Assembly: GCA_003550725.1 (NCBI GenBank)
Contig: PUKZ01000173.1
Location: forward strand, 1-58,657
Direction of reading: 5' to 3'
Length of the DNA: 58,657 nt
From: Bacteroidales bacterium
GTDB lineage: Bacteria; Bacteroidota; Bacteroidia; Bacteroidales; UBA7960
Below are positions 17,560-26,450 of this stretch, piece by piece (within the stretch, counting starts at the first letter, position 1; every line of letters starts with the position of its first letter). The notes beneath the pieces were generated by a model, which was given only the letters and a program-made list of their open reading frames with translations, was not told the origin of the DNA and ran no database searches. The position numbers were made by a program, and so were the translations under genes.

Positions 17560-18363
17560 TTAGCGGTTAAATTGCATTTCTAACATAATGCCTATAGTCT
17601 CTTTGTTGTGGCGCTCTTTATTTCCACCATTCATACGGTAAACCAAAGTATCAATTTGTTTGTTGATCCACATTCTGACTGCATCTCCACCAACTTGCTT
17701 ATTTTCAACCAATAAAACTAATTCAGCGAGCCTTTCTGTTACAACAGCTTTAGATAATCCTTTTCTATAACCCAATATTTTCAAAGCTTGCTCTTTTTTA
17801 TTACACCCTGTATAATCAATGATAACATCCTCCTGTATAGGAATATCAAAATAATATTTCAAAAACAATAAAACTTTGGAATGGCTTCCATTAATTAACA
17901 TTATTAAATTGTAAAGCCTATTTAACTCTTCCCTGACAAGTGTCTGTTTAGCAGTGTCAAAACTAACCGTGGCATCCACCAGGGGAAAACTTATATATTC
18001 ATTATCCTTAACTGCATACCAGTGTTTTTGTTCCTGTCGAATAACTTCGCAACACATACGGTTTATAACTGCAGTATAGTAAGTAGTTATCTTAGCTCTA
18101 CCATTAAAAGAACTGTTTATCTTATCCTTTTTTATGAGAAATTTTTCAACTATTGATCTCTCAACATCGTCACGTTCTCTTTCAGGTATAACACCTTTTG
18201 AAACATATCGCGCTACAACTTTTGACGATATTGACTTAATTACTTTTAAAAATTCTCTCTGCCTGGTATATAATTGGTTGCTATGATGCATCGATTTTGA
18301 AAAATTATTTGCAAAAATAATTCTTTTAAGCAAAAAGAAAGAATAATAAGCGGCAAACAACAT
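17560..18363 (-). CDS. Divergent sigma-70/ECF-like RNA polymerase sigma factor
   Basis: 267 aa from the ATG at 18363. The first 24 residues are unusually hydrophobic, so M25 (position 18291, MHHSNQLYTRQREF) is a likelier start. Region-2-like sequence runs about 35-115 (REFLKVIKSISSKVVARYV, ERERDDVERSIVEKFL, then GRAKITTYYTAVINRMC), matching the spacing of sigma region 2 helices including the promoter-melting segment. Residues about 145-240 are helical and end in a segment like region 4 (ALKILGYRKGLSKAVVTERL), where a helix-turn-helix would lie. Similarity is weak by eye and family assignment rests partly on the zinc-finger anti-sigma-like protein encoded next to it. It is divergent from the TPR-CHAT gene, with 208 bases between. 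Confidence 0.6.
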   Translation of the reverse strand: MLFAAYYSFFLLKRIIFANNFSKSMHHSNQLYTRQREFLKVIKSISSKVVARYVSKGVIPERERDDVERSIVEKFLIKKDKINSSFNGRAKITTYYTAVINRMCCEVIRQEQKHWYAVKDNEYISFPLVDATVSFDTAKQTLVREELNRLYNLIMLINGSHSKVLLFLKYYFDIPIQEDVIIDYTGCNKKEQALKILGYRKGLSKAVVTERLAELVLLVENKQVGGDAVRMWINKQIDTLVYRMNGGNKERHNKETIGIMLEMQFNR

Positions 18364-18571
18364 TTTTCATAAACTCTTAAGATTTATTAAGCCATGATGC
18401 TTAGGTGGTTATACAATATAAATAATATCAACAACTAAAAATCCACATTGATAAAAAATATTTTATAACCTTTCTGACATTGTAAGATATAGAAATTTTT
18501 CATTAAAACTCTGATAGAAATATAAAATAAATAATATATTTTCGCCTCACTTTTTTCAAAATCGATATTCT

Positions 18572-21469
18572 ATGTTAAATGTTTTTAAGCTAAATAAGGC
18601 ATTATTCACTGTTTTATTATTTAATTTTATTTTTTCGGTTTCTTTTTTATATGGTCAGTATACTCCATTTTACTTCACAGAGCGCAACATTACAGAACAC
18701 TCATTTTATCAGGATTATTTAGATTTAATTGATGGCTACAACCGGGGAGAAAGCTATTCAGATATTATTAATGAGATGGATACCCTGGCTATTAATTGTT
18801 TAAATCAGTCTGATGGTATTCAATTTTTATTTTTTAACAATGAAATTGCCAATTTATACCGGCAGCAGGGCAAGTTTTTTGAGGCATATGATGTTCTTGA
18901 AAGCAGCATGGAAAACTTCAAAATAGAATATGATACTATTCATATGGAATATCTTGTTTCAATAAGACTTTTTCGAACTACACTAAATAGCCTTCTGCAC
19001 AGGCCCGAGGGATTCGACCATAGCGGGGAGAGTATCAACGAGTTATTTCAGGCTCAGTTTGATTTATTAGAAGCATTGAATAATGAGGGAGAGCCACTGC
19101 GAAATACACTGATTGATTATGGGTTACATTTACTTCGGCAAGGCAAAACTGAAAAAGCAATCCAAACCTTCTATGAAGCGCGAAGCATGGCACTTGAAGC
19201 AAATGACCTTGCCACTCTCGCTGTAGCCGACTACAGTATAATGAATAATATCAATATCTCCTATGATTTAAAAAAAACCCAAACTGAAGTATTAAAAAAC
19301 GATATTGAGCTTTTTGAATTAAACCAGGCTTCTATACCGGTATTGCTTTATAGTACCTTCATCCAATCAAAAGTTAGTTACAACTACTTCCATGATTTTA
19401 ATAACACTGAACAAGCAATATATTATGCAGAAAAAGCAGCTGCACTATTAGACACTTTAAGATACCCATCACATAATATCAGAGCATCAATTCATGGAAA
19501 CCTGGCTTTGTATTATTCAGACATAGATGACTCCGAAAAAGTTTGGCAACATGCTCATATTACACGCGGCATTATAGAATCTCAACCAATGTCTCATTAT
19601 AATCGTGCATTACCATACGTTCTTTTAGCTGATGCCGCCATACCTTTTTCGACAGATTCTGTTTTTACTTATTTATCTGTTTTAGATACATTGGAAGGAA
19701 AACAATTTTTTGAAGACAAAATAATAGAAGTCAGGGCAAAAGCTCACATGGAAAATGGCGACTATGCAAAAGTCGCAGAGTTAGTTCTTACTGTTTTCGA
19801 TAATTATGATATAGTAGGTAATGCTAAAGTTCCAAAGATTTCATCATCTGTGGATTATATTAATCAGTTCTACTTTTTGAACTTGCTCCAGCAAGCATAT
19901 AAAAAAAAGGAATCAGTATACCAGCACGAATACACAACTGCTATTGTCGCTTTGATAGAACTTCAAAATAAGCTTTTCCGGGAGATAGTAACTGAAGATA
20001 TTTTTGGTTTTGAACCAACCGGGCTGGCTCAGATCTATAATGAATTCCTGGAAAATGCCTTGCCATACATGTTTGCTCCCGAAAGAAAAGATTTTGTTAA
20101 TGAAAAATTTAAACTTGCTTTTGCATCAAAGTCTTTACATCTAAATAACCTGATGGCTAAGAAAAAATTCCAATCTCTGCTTGAAAGCGAGACTGATTTG
20201 TTTAACAAACTTCTTAACAGTTCACTGGAAGTTCAAAAATCCAGAAACCGTTTAGCTTCCAGCTCCCAATCCGACCCTGATGACGTTTATTTAAAAAAAA
20301 TGGACCTGAACAGCAAGTTGATAGATTATTTTATGCTCCGACATGAGGTTAATGATATACATAGAAGCCGGATCAAAAAGCAGTTTAATAATAACATCAA
20401 AATTGCCTCATTGAAAGATATTCAGTCTCAACTGGAAAATGATGAAGCATTATTGGAATTTTTTGTTATGGATAATTCATGGGGGCAAATACTGGTGTTG
20501 CCCGATACTACAGTTAGTTTTTACTACAAAGATGAAGAATTAATGCCAAAAATTGAAAGCGAGAGATATAATTTGTTAACCGGAAGAGAAACAACAGATT
20601 TGGGCGATGTTCTTTTCAAAAATATTTTTACGCTTCTAGAAAACACGAGTAAGTTGGTTATCATTCCTGATAAAAATTTAAACCACACTCCGGTTGAAAC
20701 CATGAAAGTTAACAACAAGATGTTGATTAAAAACTTTTCAGTTTCTTATGCCTATTCTGCTACGCTTTGGTATAATTTACGTAGGGAAAGAAGTAAAACG
20801 AGTCCTGAAAATATGCTAACAATAGCGCCAACGTTTGTTGATCCTCTTGAACAGGATCAGATTATCCTTTCAGCCAGCTATCGTGGCAATGAATCCCTAA
20901 AAGCTTTGCCTTTTAGCCTGAAGGAAATTAAAGGCATTGATTCAATTATGCAAAATACCATAAACGATATCCAACATCTGTATGCCGAGAATGCCACTTT
21001 TTATAATGTAAAAAAGAATATTAAAGATTTTGATATAGTACATTTTGCAACACATGGTATAGTAAACCCGCAATACCCTGAGAGATCAGGATTATATTTG
21101 TACCGGGAGGTTATCAAGGACACAGATCAAACTGAAACCGGATTTTTAAGCCTTGGAGAACTGTATAATTTGGATTTAGATACTGAACTGGTGGTTTTAA
21201 GCTCCTGTAATACCGGCCGGGGTAAACTTGTGGAAGGCGAAGGTGTGGTTGCTTTGCCAAGAGGTTTTATACTTTCGGGTGTGCCAAAAGTAGTAGCTAC
21301 TTTATGGAAAGTACATGATGAGAGAACTAAAGATATTATGCTACTATTTTATGAATATATTGCAAAAGACTACGAATACCATGAAGCATTAAGACACGCC
21401 AAGTTGGATGCTATAGACAAAGGATATCTGCCAATGGATTGGGCAGCATTTATAATGATTGGGAGTTGA
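18572..21469 (+). CDS. Exported TPR-CHAT (caspase-like) protease
   Basis: 965 aa. A signal peptide is clear (ALFTVLLFNFIFSVSFLYGQ, cleaved near residue 29). Residues about 50-480 are helical repeats of TPR type (for example IQTFYEARSMALEANDLATLAV, AIYYAEKAAALLDTL). A helical linker follows (about 500-620), then a CHAT domain at about 630-965. Both catalytic residues are present: H828 in VHFATHGIV and C879 in VVLSSCNTGRG, followed by GEGVVALPRGFILSGVPKVVATLW. CHAT domains belong to the clan CD cysteine peptidases with caspases. The signal peptide places this one outside the cytoplasm. The divergent sigma/anti-sigma pair suggests a regulatory target in the periplasm (inference). Confidence 0.88.
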   Translation: MLNVFKLNKALFTVLLFNFIFSVSFLYGQYTPFYFTERNITEHSFYQDYLDLIDGYNRGESYSDIINEMDTLAINCLNQSDGIQFLFFNNEIANLYRQQGKFFEAYDVLESSMENFKIEYDTIHMEYLVSIRLFRTTLNSLLHRPEGFDHSGESINELFQAQFDLLEALNNEGEPLRNTLIDYGLHLLRQGKTEKAIQTFYEARSMALEANDLATLAVADYSIMNNINISYDLKKTQTEVLKNDIELFELNQASIPVLLYSTFIQSKVSYNYFHDFNNTEQAIYYAEKAAALLDTLRYPSHNIRASIHGNLALYYSDIDDSEKVWQHAHITRGIIESQPMSHYNRALPYVLLADAAIPFSTDSVFTYLSVLDTLEGKQFFEDKIIEVRAKAHMENGDYAKVAELVLTVFDNYDIVGNAKVPKISSSVDYINQFYFLNLLQQAYKKKESVYQHEYTTAIVALIELQNKLFREIVTEDIFGFEPTGLAQIYNEFLENALPYMFAPERKDFVNEKFKLAFASKSLHLNNLMAKKKFQSLLESETDLFNKLLNSSLEVQKSRNRLASSSQSDPDDVYLKKMDLNSKLIDYFMLRHEVNDIHRSRIKKQFNNNIKIASLKDIQSQLENDEALLEFFVMDNSWGQILVLPDTTVSFYYKDEELMPKIESERYNLLTGRETTDLGDVLFKNIFTLLENTSKLVIIPDKNLNHTPVETMKVNNKMLIKNFSVSYAYSATLWYNLRRERSKTSPENMLTIAPTFVDPLEQDQIILSASYRGNESLKALPFSLKEIKGIDSIMQNTINDIQHLYAENATFYNVKKNIKDFDIVHFATHGIVNPQYPERSGLYLYREVIKDTDQTETGFLSLGELYNLDLDTELVVLSSCNTGRGKLVEGEGVVALPRGFILSGVPKVVATLWKVHDERTKDIMLLFYEYIAKDYEYHEALRHAKLDAIDKGYLPMDWAAFIMIGS

Positions 21470-21595
21470 CGAGAGTACTATCATCAACTACTCCATCATG
21501 GTCTGGGAGACTGCTTTCAAATTTGATCAGGGCTGCAGAACCATCAGTAGATAGTTCCACTATAATAAACTTTGCTAAAAGCATGCTAAGCGATC

Positions 21596-21633
21596 AAAAA
21601 AGCCACCTACGGAGCAAATCCGCAAATGGCTTT
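21596..21633 (-). terminator. Rho-independent terminator after tRNA-Arg
   Basis: On the minus strand the stem AAAGCCA / TGGCTTT has an inner stem CGGA / TCCG and ends in a T6 run (21596-21601). It starts 9 bases after the tRNA 3' end. Confidence 0.7.
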
Positions 21634-21641
21634 CTGTCTTG

Positions 21642-21715
21642 TGACTCCGCCAGGATTCAAACCTGGAACCTCCTGATCCGTAGTCAGGTGCTCTATTCAG
21701 TTAAGCTACGGAGCC
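21642..21715 (-). tRNA. tRNA-Arg (ACG)
   Basis: Full cloverleaf on the minus strand. The acceptor is GGCTCCG / CGGAGTC with one G-U pair. The anticodon stem CCTGA / TCAGG holds loop CTACGGA, so the anticodon is ACG. The T arm is CCAGG TTTGAAT CCTGG. The discriminator is A and CCA is not encoded. A34 would be deaminated to inosine. Confidence 0.95.
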
Positions 21716-21728
21716 GTTTTTGAAGGTG

Positions 21729-21757
21729 CAAATATAATACTTTTTTTAAAATTACAA
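21729..21757 (-). promoter_or_regulatory. tRNA-Arg promoter
   Basis: On the minus strand, -33 TTG (21755-21757) and -7 TATATTTG (21729-21736) are 18 bases apart, matching TTG-N17-21-TAnnTTTG. The start point would lie about 7 bases before the tRNA. Confidence 0.7.
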
Positions 21758-21882
21758 CCCCCTTATTACTTTACCTTTAGCAATGTCCTAATCAAGGTTT
21801 AAAGTAAAAAATGCTTTAATTATCAAAAATAATTAAAAAACTATAAAATATCCGGTGTGTTCTAAAATAAAGTAAAAATTTC

Positions 21883-21912
21883 TTGGTTATTAACTATATT
21901 TTATTATTTTTG
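21883..21912 (+). promoter_or_regulatory. Promoter of the 21980 gene
   Basis: A TTG at 21883-21885 and TATTTTTG at 21905-21912 are 19 bases apart. A second TATTTTTG lies at 21940-21947, closer to the ATG but without a -33 partner. Confidence 0.5.
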
Positions 21913-21979
21913 TAACCTAACAAAAATGCGGAAATTGATTATTTTTGTGGTTTCAATATTATAATTAATAATAAATAAT

Positions 21980-22627
21980 ATGAAAAGGTTACGAATCATT
22001 TCGATAATAGCAGTAGCAATAATAATAAATTTCTTTTTTTATTCTTCTGCACACTCGCAGTTGTTTGCATCTCCGGAGAGCGGGCTTTTTCATAATAATT
22101 CTTCCACTGACCTTAACCTCCGGGCAGGAACAAGTTTCATGACAGGTTTTGGAGGAGGGTCTCTCTTTTCTCATACTGTTGCTCCTTCTGTTAGTCAGGA
22201 TATTTCTGAAAATTTTTCAGTTCAGGCTGGAACGGTTTTTACATCCTCTTCTTTTTCATCTGATCAGAAAAACGCCTTCTTTCAAGGTTCAGGTATATCT
22301 AATGAACATAGTCTTTTTCAAAACAACATGTATAGCAATCTTTCCTATGCAATAGGTTCATACAGGGTAAATAAAGACTTAACACTTAAGGGAGGTGCTT
22401 ATTTTGAGTCCTCAAATTTTGGCCGGCAACTACAAATGAACCCCCAGGCATTCAACATGGATTCAAAAGGTATGATGATGGGTTTTGATTACAAAATTAA
22501 CGATAATATGCGATTTGGTGCTGAAGTTAACTTTCGTTCAGGATATTCACCATATTCAAATCAACTAAATCCTTATTCATTACACGGATTTGGCCAATCA
22601 CCGTTTAATAACCGGCCGCTTTGGTAA
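21980..22627 (+). CDS. Exported protein of unknown function, beta-rich
   Basis: 215 aa with a signal peptide ending near residue 27 (FFYSSAHSQ). The mature part is rich in Ser, Asn, Phe and Gly, with alternating patterns (NFSVQAGTVFTSSSF, DLTLKGGAYFESSNF, NMRFGAEVNFRSGY) that look like amphipathic beta strands of a small outer-membrane or surface protein. The end is NNRPLW, without the terminal Phe pattern of large porins. I do not recognise a named family. It precedes the aldehyde dehydrogenase gene by 30 bases, but a functional link is doubtful. Confidence 0.7.
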   Translation: MKRLRIISIIAVAIIINFFFYSSAHSQLFASPESGLFHNNSSTDLNLRAGTSFMTGFGGGSLFSHTVAPSVSQDISENFSVQAGTVFTSSSFSSDQKNAFFQGSGISNEHSLFQNNMYSNLSYAIGSYRVNKDLTLKGGAYFESSNFGRQLQMNPQAFNMDSKGMMMGFDYKINDNMRFGAEVNFRSGYSPYSNQLNPYSLHGFGQSPFNNRPLW

Positions 22628-22657
22628 TACACCAATTACTAAAATTTTTGTAGAAGT

Positions 22658-24082
22658 ATGGAATATAAGATTTTTGCAGGGGGAGAATTTATTAAAAGTT
22701 CCTCTGAGTATAACGTTATTAATCCTTATGATGGCACCTCTTTTGCCAAAACCTGGTTTGGGGACAAAAGCATACTGGAAAGCTCTATCGAGCAGGCTAT
22801 TAAGGTTAAAGACGAGCTCAAGGATATGCCGTCATATCAAAGAAGCTCGATTTTAAATTACATAGCAGCCAAAATAATAGAAAATCAGGAAGATTTTGCA
22901 TCCATAATTGCACGTGAAGCTGCTAAGCCGCTCAAATACGCTTTAAGTGAAGTACAAAGAGCTGTACAAACATTTTATGTTGCTGCCGAAGAAACCAAAA
23001 GGCTGCCTCGCGAATATTTGAGCTTGGATTGGACATCCGGTGCAAAAAATAAAGAGGGCCTGGTAAAATATTATCCTATTGGCCTTGTTGCAGGAATAAG
23101 CCCTTTCAACTTTCCTTTAAACCTTGCCGTGCATAAAATTGCACCTGCAATTGCTTCAGGATGTCCTATTATCCTTAAACCTGCAAGTTCAACGCCATTA
23201 TCAACACTTAAACTTGCACAAATAATTGCCGAAACATCCCTTCCTAAGGGATCTGTTTCTATACTGCCTATGAACAGAGAAACAGGCAATAAATTAGTCA
23301 CTGACCAACGCTTTAAATTGCTTACTTTTACAGGATCTCCGGATGTAGGTTGGCAAATGAAAGCAGATGCAGGAAAAAAGAAAGTCGTTCTTGAATTAGG
23401 TGGAAATGCAGGTACTATTATAACTCAATCAGCTGATCTCAAACATGCCGTAAAACAAAGTATTACAGGTGGATTTGCATACCAGGGGCAGGTATGTATT
23501 CATGCTCAAAGATTCTTTATACATAAATCAATATTTGATTCTTTTGTTAACGATATTATCAGCAAAACCAATAAGCTAAAATATGGAGATCCACTACTGC
23601 CGGAAACAGATATTACAGCTATGATTGATGAGAAAAATGCCATAAGAGTTGAAAGTTGGGTAAAGGAAGCTGAAAAGCAGGGTGCTGAAATCCTGTGCGG
23701 CGGCAAGAGGAAAGGCTCATATTACGAACCTACCATACTTACCAATACAAAACCCGAAATGAAAGTCAATTGCTTAGAGGTATTTGGCCCTGTAATAACA
23801 GTAGAACCATATGATGATTTTAAATCTGCCGTGAATAGCCTAAACAACAGTAAATATGGATTGCAGGCTTCTGTTTTTACAAACCAACTTGACGAAATGG
23901 ATTATGCCTTCGAAAATATTGAAGCAGGCGGAATTATCATTAATAACACACCAATGTTCAGAGTAGATCATATGCCCTACGGAGGAATAAAAGATTCGGG
24001 ACTTGGCCGCGAAGGAGTCAAATATGCCATACATGATATGATGGAACCGCGATTACTTGTAAAAAATTCAGGTTCTGTGTAA
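22658..24082 (+). CDS. NAD(P)-dependent aldehyde dehydrogenase
   Basis: 474 aa, normal for the family. The Rossmann part has PIGLVAGISPFNFPLNL, then the cofactor loop FTGSPDVGWQMK. The general base E246 lies in LELGGNAG, and the catalytic Cys C280 in GQVCIHAQR. EVFGPVITVEPYDDF near residue 375 and PYGGIKDSGLGREG near the end are also diagnostic. It oxidises an aldehyde to its acid through a thioester on C280. The sequence is closest in style to lactaldehyde, semialdehyde or non-phosphorylating glyceraldehyde-3-phosphate enzymes, but the substrate cannot be chosen from motifs. No pathway partner lies next to it. Confidence 0.93.
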   Translation: MEYKIFAGGEFIKSSSEYNVINPYDGTSFAKTWFGDKSILESSIEQAIKVKDELKDMPSYQRSSILNYIAAKIIENQEDFASIIAREAAKPLKYALSEVQRAVQTFYVAAEETKRLPREYLSLDWTSGAKNKEGLVKYYPIGLVAGISPFNFPLNLAVHKIAPAIASGCPIILKPASSTPLSTLKLAQIIAETSLPKGSVSILPMNRETGNKLVTDQRFKLLTFTGSPDVGWQMKADAGKKKVVLELGGNAGTIITQSADLKHAVKQSITGGFAYQGQVCIHAQRFFIHKSIFDSFVNDIISKTNKLKYGDPLLPETDITAMIDEKNAIRVESWVKEAEKQGAEILCGGKRKGSYYEPTILTNTKPEMKVNCLEVFGPVITVEPYDDFKSAVNSLNNSKYGLQASVFTNQLDEMDYAFENIEAGGIIINNTPMFRVDHMPYGGIKDSGLGREGVKYAIHDMMEPRLLVKNSGSV

Positions 24083-24291
24083 TCACCCGGTAATTAATAC
24101 TCAACCAACATTTACAAATTCATTAAAGTGTAATTTAAATAACAAAAAAATAATCCGTTACTATATAAATTATAATACGGTAAATAGTAATTGTTTTGAA
24201 TAATTCATGTTAAATTACGATATTTGCAAATTATTGAGGCCGGTATGTTATGCAGAAAATTTTTTATGAACTTTGTCATAATTAAACTCAC

Positions 24292-25182
24292 ATGAAAGAA
24301 AAAGATAAAAAGGAAAAAAGTTTTTTTAACAAACTACATGACAAGTATCGCCTTGTATTGATGAATGATGACACGTTTGAAGAAAAAATGTCATTTCGTT
24401 TAACGCGTTTTAATGTTTTTGTTTTTTTTGGCACTTTTGCTATCTTTTTAATAGTGGCAACAACATATTTAATTGCATTTACGCCATTGCGTGAGTATAT
24501 TCCCGGTTACGCCGATTTTAATACGCGAAAAGTATTGCGGGAACTTATGATAAAGACCGATTCACTTGAAACTGTTATTAATCAAAAAGAACGTTATATT
24601 TATAATATACGTGATATTGTTGAGGGCCGCGATAGGAAAGACAAAAAGGAATTAGCAAAAAATATTCCGGATAGTATAAAAGATAAAACTGTTTTTGATA
24701 TTGATGAATTACCCCGTTCGAGAGAAGACTCTTTGCTCAGGGCAGAAATAGAAAGTCAGACTCATCACACCCGTTGGAATCCTGAGGAATCTTTAAATAC
24801 ATACGAAGAAAGGCTTACTTTTTTATTTCCTCCCATAGAGGGTATTATAACAAATTATTTTAACCCTTCAAAAAATCACTATGGTATTGATATTGTTGCT
24901 GATGAAAATGAAGCTATAAAGGCAACTGCCGACGGTACTATAGTTTTTGCAAACTGGACACTTGAAACAGGTTATACCATTGGTATTCAACACGCCAATA
25001 ATATTTTTTCAGTTTATAAGCACAACAGTGTTTTGCTAAAAGATATAGGCAGCCCGGTGAAAGCTGGAGAAGCAATCTCTATAATTGGCAAAACAGGAAT
25101 TCTCTCAACAGGAACACATTTGCATTTTGAATTATGGGTTGATGGCAGGCCTGTTAACCCATTAGATTATATTGTATTATAA
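24292..25182 (+). CDS. M23 (LytM) peptidoglycan endopeptidase, membrane-anchored
   Basis: 296 aa. A single membrane helix at about 38-60 follows a short basic cytoplasmic tail. A helical, charged region (about 75-180) leads to the LytM domain (about 182-296). The zinc ligands are H196 and D200 (NHYGIDIV) and H278 in THLHFELW (H276 also conserved). Such enzymes cleave peptide cross-links in peptidoglycan. The anchored form with a coiled stalk is typical of division or elongation hydrolases. It is encoded just before dxr (34 bases), and a weak TTTG-N20-GATATTTG promoter-like pattern lies at 24195-24226. Confidence 0.9.
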   Translation: MKEKDKKEKSFFNKLHDKYRLVLMNDDTFEEKMSFRLTRFNVFVFFGTFAIFLIVATTYLIAFTPLREYIPGYADFNTRKVLRELMIKTDSLETVINQKERYIYNIRDIVEGRDRKDKKELAKNIPDSIKDKTVFDIDELPRSREDSLLRAEIESQTHHTRWNPEESLNTYEERLTFLFPPIEGIITNYFNPSKNHYGIDIVADENEAIKATADGTIVFANWTLETGYTIGIQHANNIFSVYKHNSVLLKDIGSPVKAGEAISIIGKTGILSTGTHLHFELWVDGRPVNPLDYIVL

Positions 25183-25216
25183 CAATAATATCATTGAAAT
25201 CAATTAATATAAAAAT

Positions 25217-26401
25217 TTGGATTTGAAAAAAAATATTGCTGTTTTAGGGTCAACAGGTTCAATTGGCACTCAAGCCCTTGAAGTAGTCAGAAAAAATCCT
25301 GATCGTTTTGTAATAGAAGTTCTATCTGCCCAAAACAATTCCGACCATTTAATTCAACAAGCTCTTGAATTCAAACCAAATACAGTAGTAATTGGTAATG
25401 AAAAGCTCTACCAAAAAGTAAAAAGTGAACTGAGCTCAACAGATATAAAGGTTTTTGCCGGAGATGATGCCTTATCACAGATCGTTGAGTTTGACAATAT
25501 TGACTTGGTTTTAACTGCTATGGTAGGTTTTGCCGGCCTTAAACCTACTTTGAATGCTATCAAATATGGAAAACAAATAGCACTGGCAAATAAAGAAACT
25601 CTTGTTGTAGCAGGTGATATTATCACTAAACTTGCACGTGATAGGGGTGTTAACATTTATCCTGTAGATTCTGAACACTCAGCCATTTTTCAATGCATAG
25701 CCGGAGAATATAATAATGCTATTGAACATATATATTTAACTGCCAGTGGTGGCCCTTTCAGGAGAAAAAGCAAAAAATTCCTGCTGACGGCAAAAAAAGA
25801 ATCAGCGCTTAAACACCCCAATTGGAATATGGGTGATAAAATAACTGTCGATTCAGCATCAATGATGAATAAAGGCCTGGAAGTTATAGAAGCAAAATGG
25901 CTCTTTAATTTGAAGCCATCTCAAATAAAAGTAATAGTACATCCCCAATCTATAATACATTCAATAGTGCAATTTGAAGATGGCTCTATGAAAGCACAAA
26001 TGGGACTCCCGGACATGAAACTCCCCATACAATATGCCATAGGGTACCCAAGCAGGATAAAGTCTGATTTTCAAAGATTTGACTTTATGGATTATCCTAA
26101 ACTAACATTTGAAAAACCAGATACCGAAACATTCAGAAACCTCAAATTAGCATACAACGCACTCGAAAAAGCTGGCAATATACCATGCGCACTTAATGCA
26201 GCTAATGAAGTAGCTGTTGCGGCCTTTTTAAAAGACAGAATAAACTTTTTGCAAATCTCCGAAATCAATGAATATTGCATGGAAAATATTAACTATATCA
26301 ACAACCCATCTTATGATGATTATTTCGAAACAGACACTGAAGCAAGACGGTTGGCTGAAGATTTTATTAACAATAAATTGAAAATCAACAAAATTAAATA
26401 A
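25217..26401 (+). CDS. dxr: 1-deoxy-D-xylulose-5-phosphate reductoisomerase
   Basis: About 394 aa. It converts DXP to 2-C-methyl-D-erythritol 4-phosphate with NADPH, the second step of the MEP isoprenoid pathway. The NADPH-binding GSTGSIGTQALEVV opens the protein, followed by ALANKETLVVAGD, the metal/substrate motif PVDSEHSAIFQC, TASGGPFR and NWNMGDKITVDSASMMNKGLEVIEA. No ATG is available at the start. Two TTG codons (25217 and 25223) are candidates, and the second gives MKKNIAVLGSTGSIG, which fits the family better. The pathway's first enzyme, dxs, lies at 43442 in the same window. Confidence 0.97.
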   Translation: MDLKKNIAVLGSTGSIGTQALEVVRKNPDRFVIEVLSAQNNSDHLIQQALEFKPNTVVIGNEKLYQKVKSELSSTDIKVFAGDDALSQIVEFDNIDLVLTAMVGFAGLKPTLNAIKYGKQIALANKETLVVAGDIITKLARDRGVNIYPVDSEHSAIFQCIAGEYNNAIEHIYLTASGGPFRRKSKKFLLTAKKESALKHPNWNMGDKITVDSASMMNKGLEVIEAKWLFNLKPSQIKVIVHPQSIIHSIVQFEDGSMKAQMGLPDMKLPIQYAIGYPSRIKSDFQRFDFMDYPKLTFEKPDTETFRNLKLAYNALEKAGNIPCALNAANEVAVAAFLKDRINFLQISEINEYCMENINYINNPSYDDYFETDTEARRLAEDFINNKLKINKIK

Positions 26402-26450
26402 CTAAATATTAATATAATAATTACTAAAAAATTATAATTCTAATTCAATA

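Noticed and set aside
18572-21469. A type III-E CRISPR (Craspase-like) locus around the TPR-CHAT protein
   Set aside because: There is no CRISPR array and no Cas7-11-type effector, and the CHAT protein has a signal peptide. Only the protease-sigma logic is similar.
21439-21723. A 94-codon frame overlapping the CHAT gene end and the tRNA-Arg gene
   Set aside because: It runs antisense through the tRNA and its terminator, so it cannot be a real gene.
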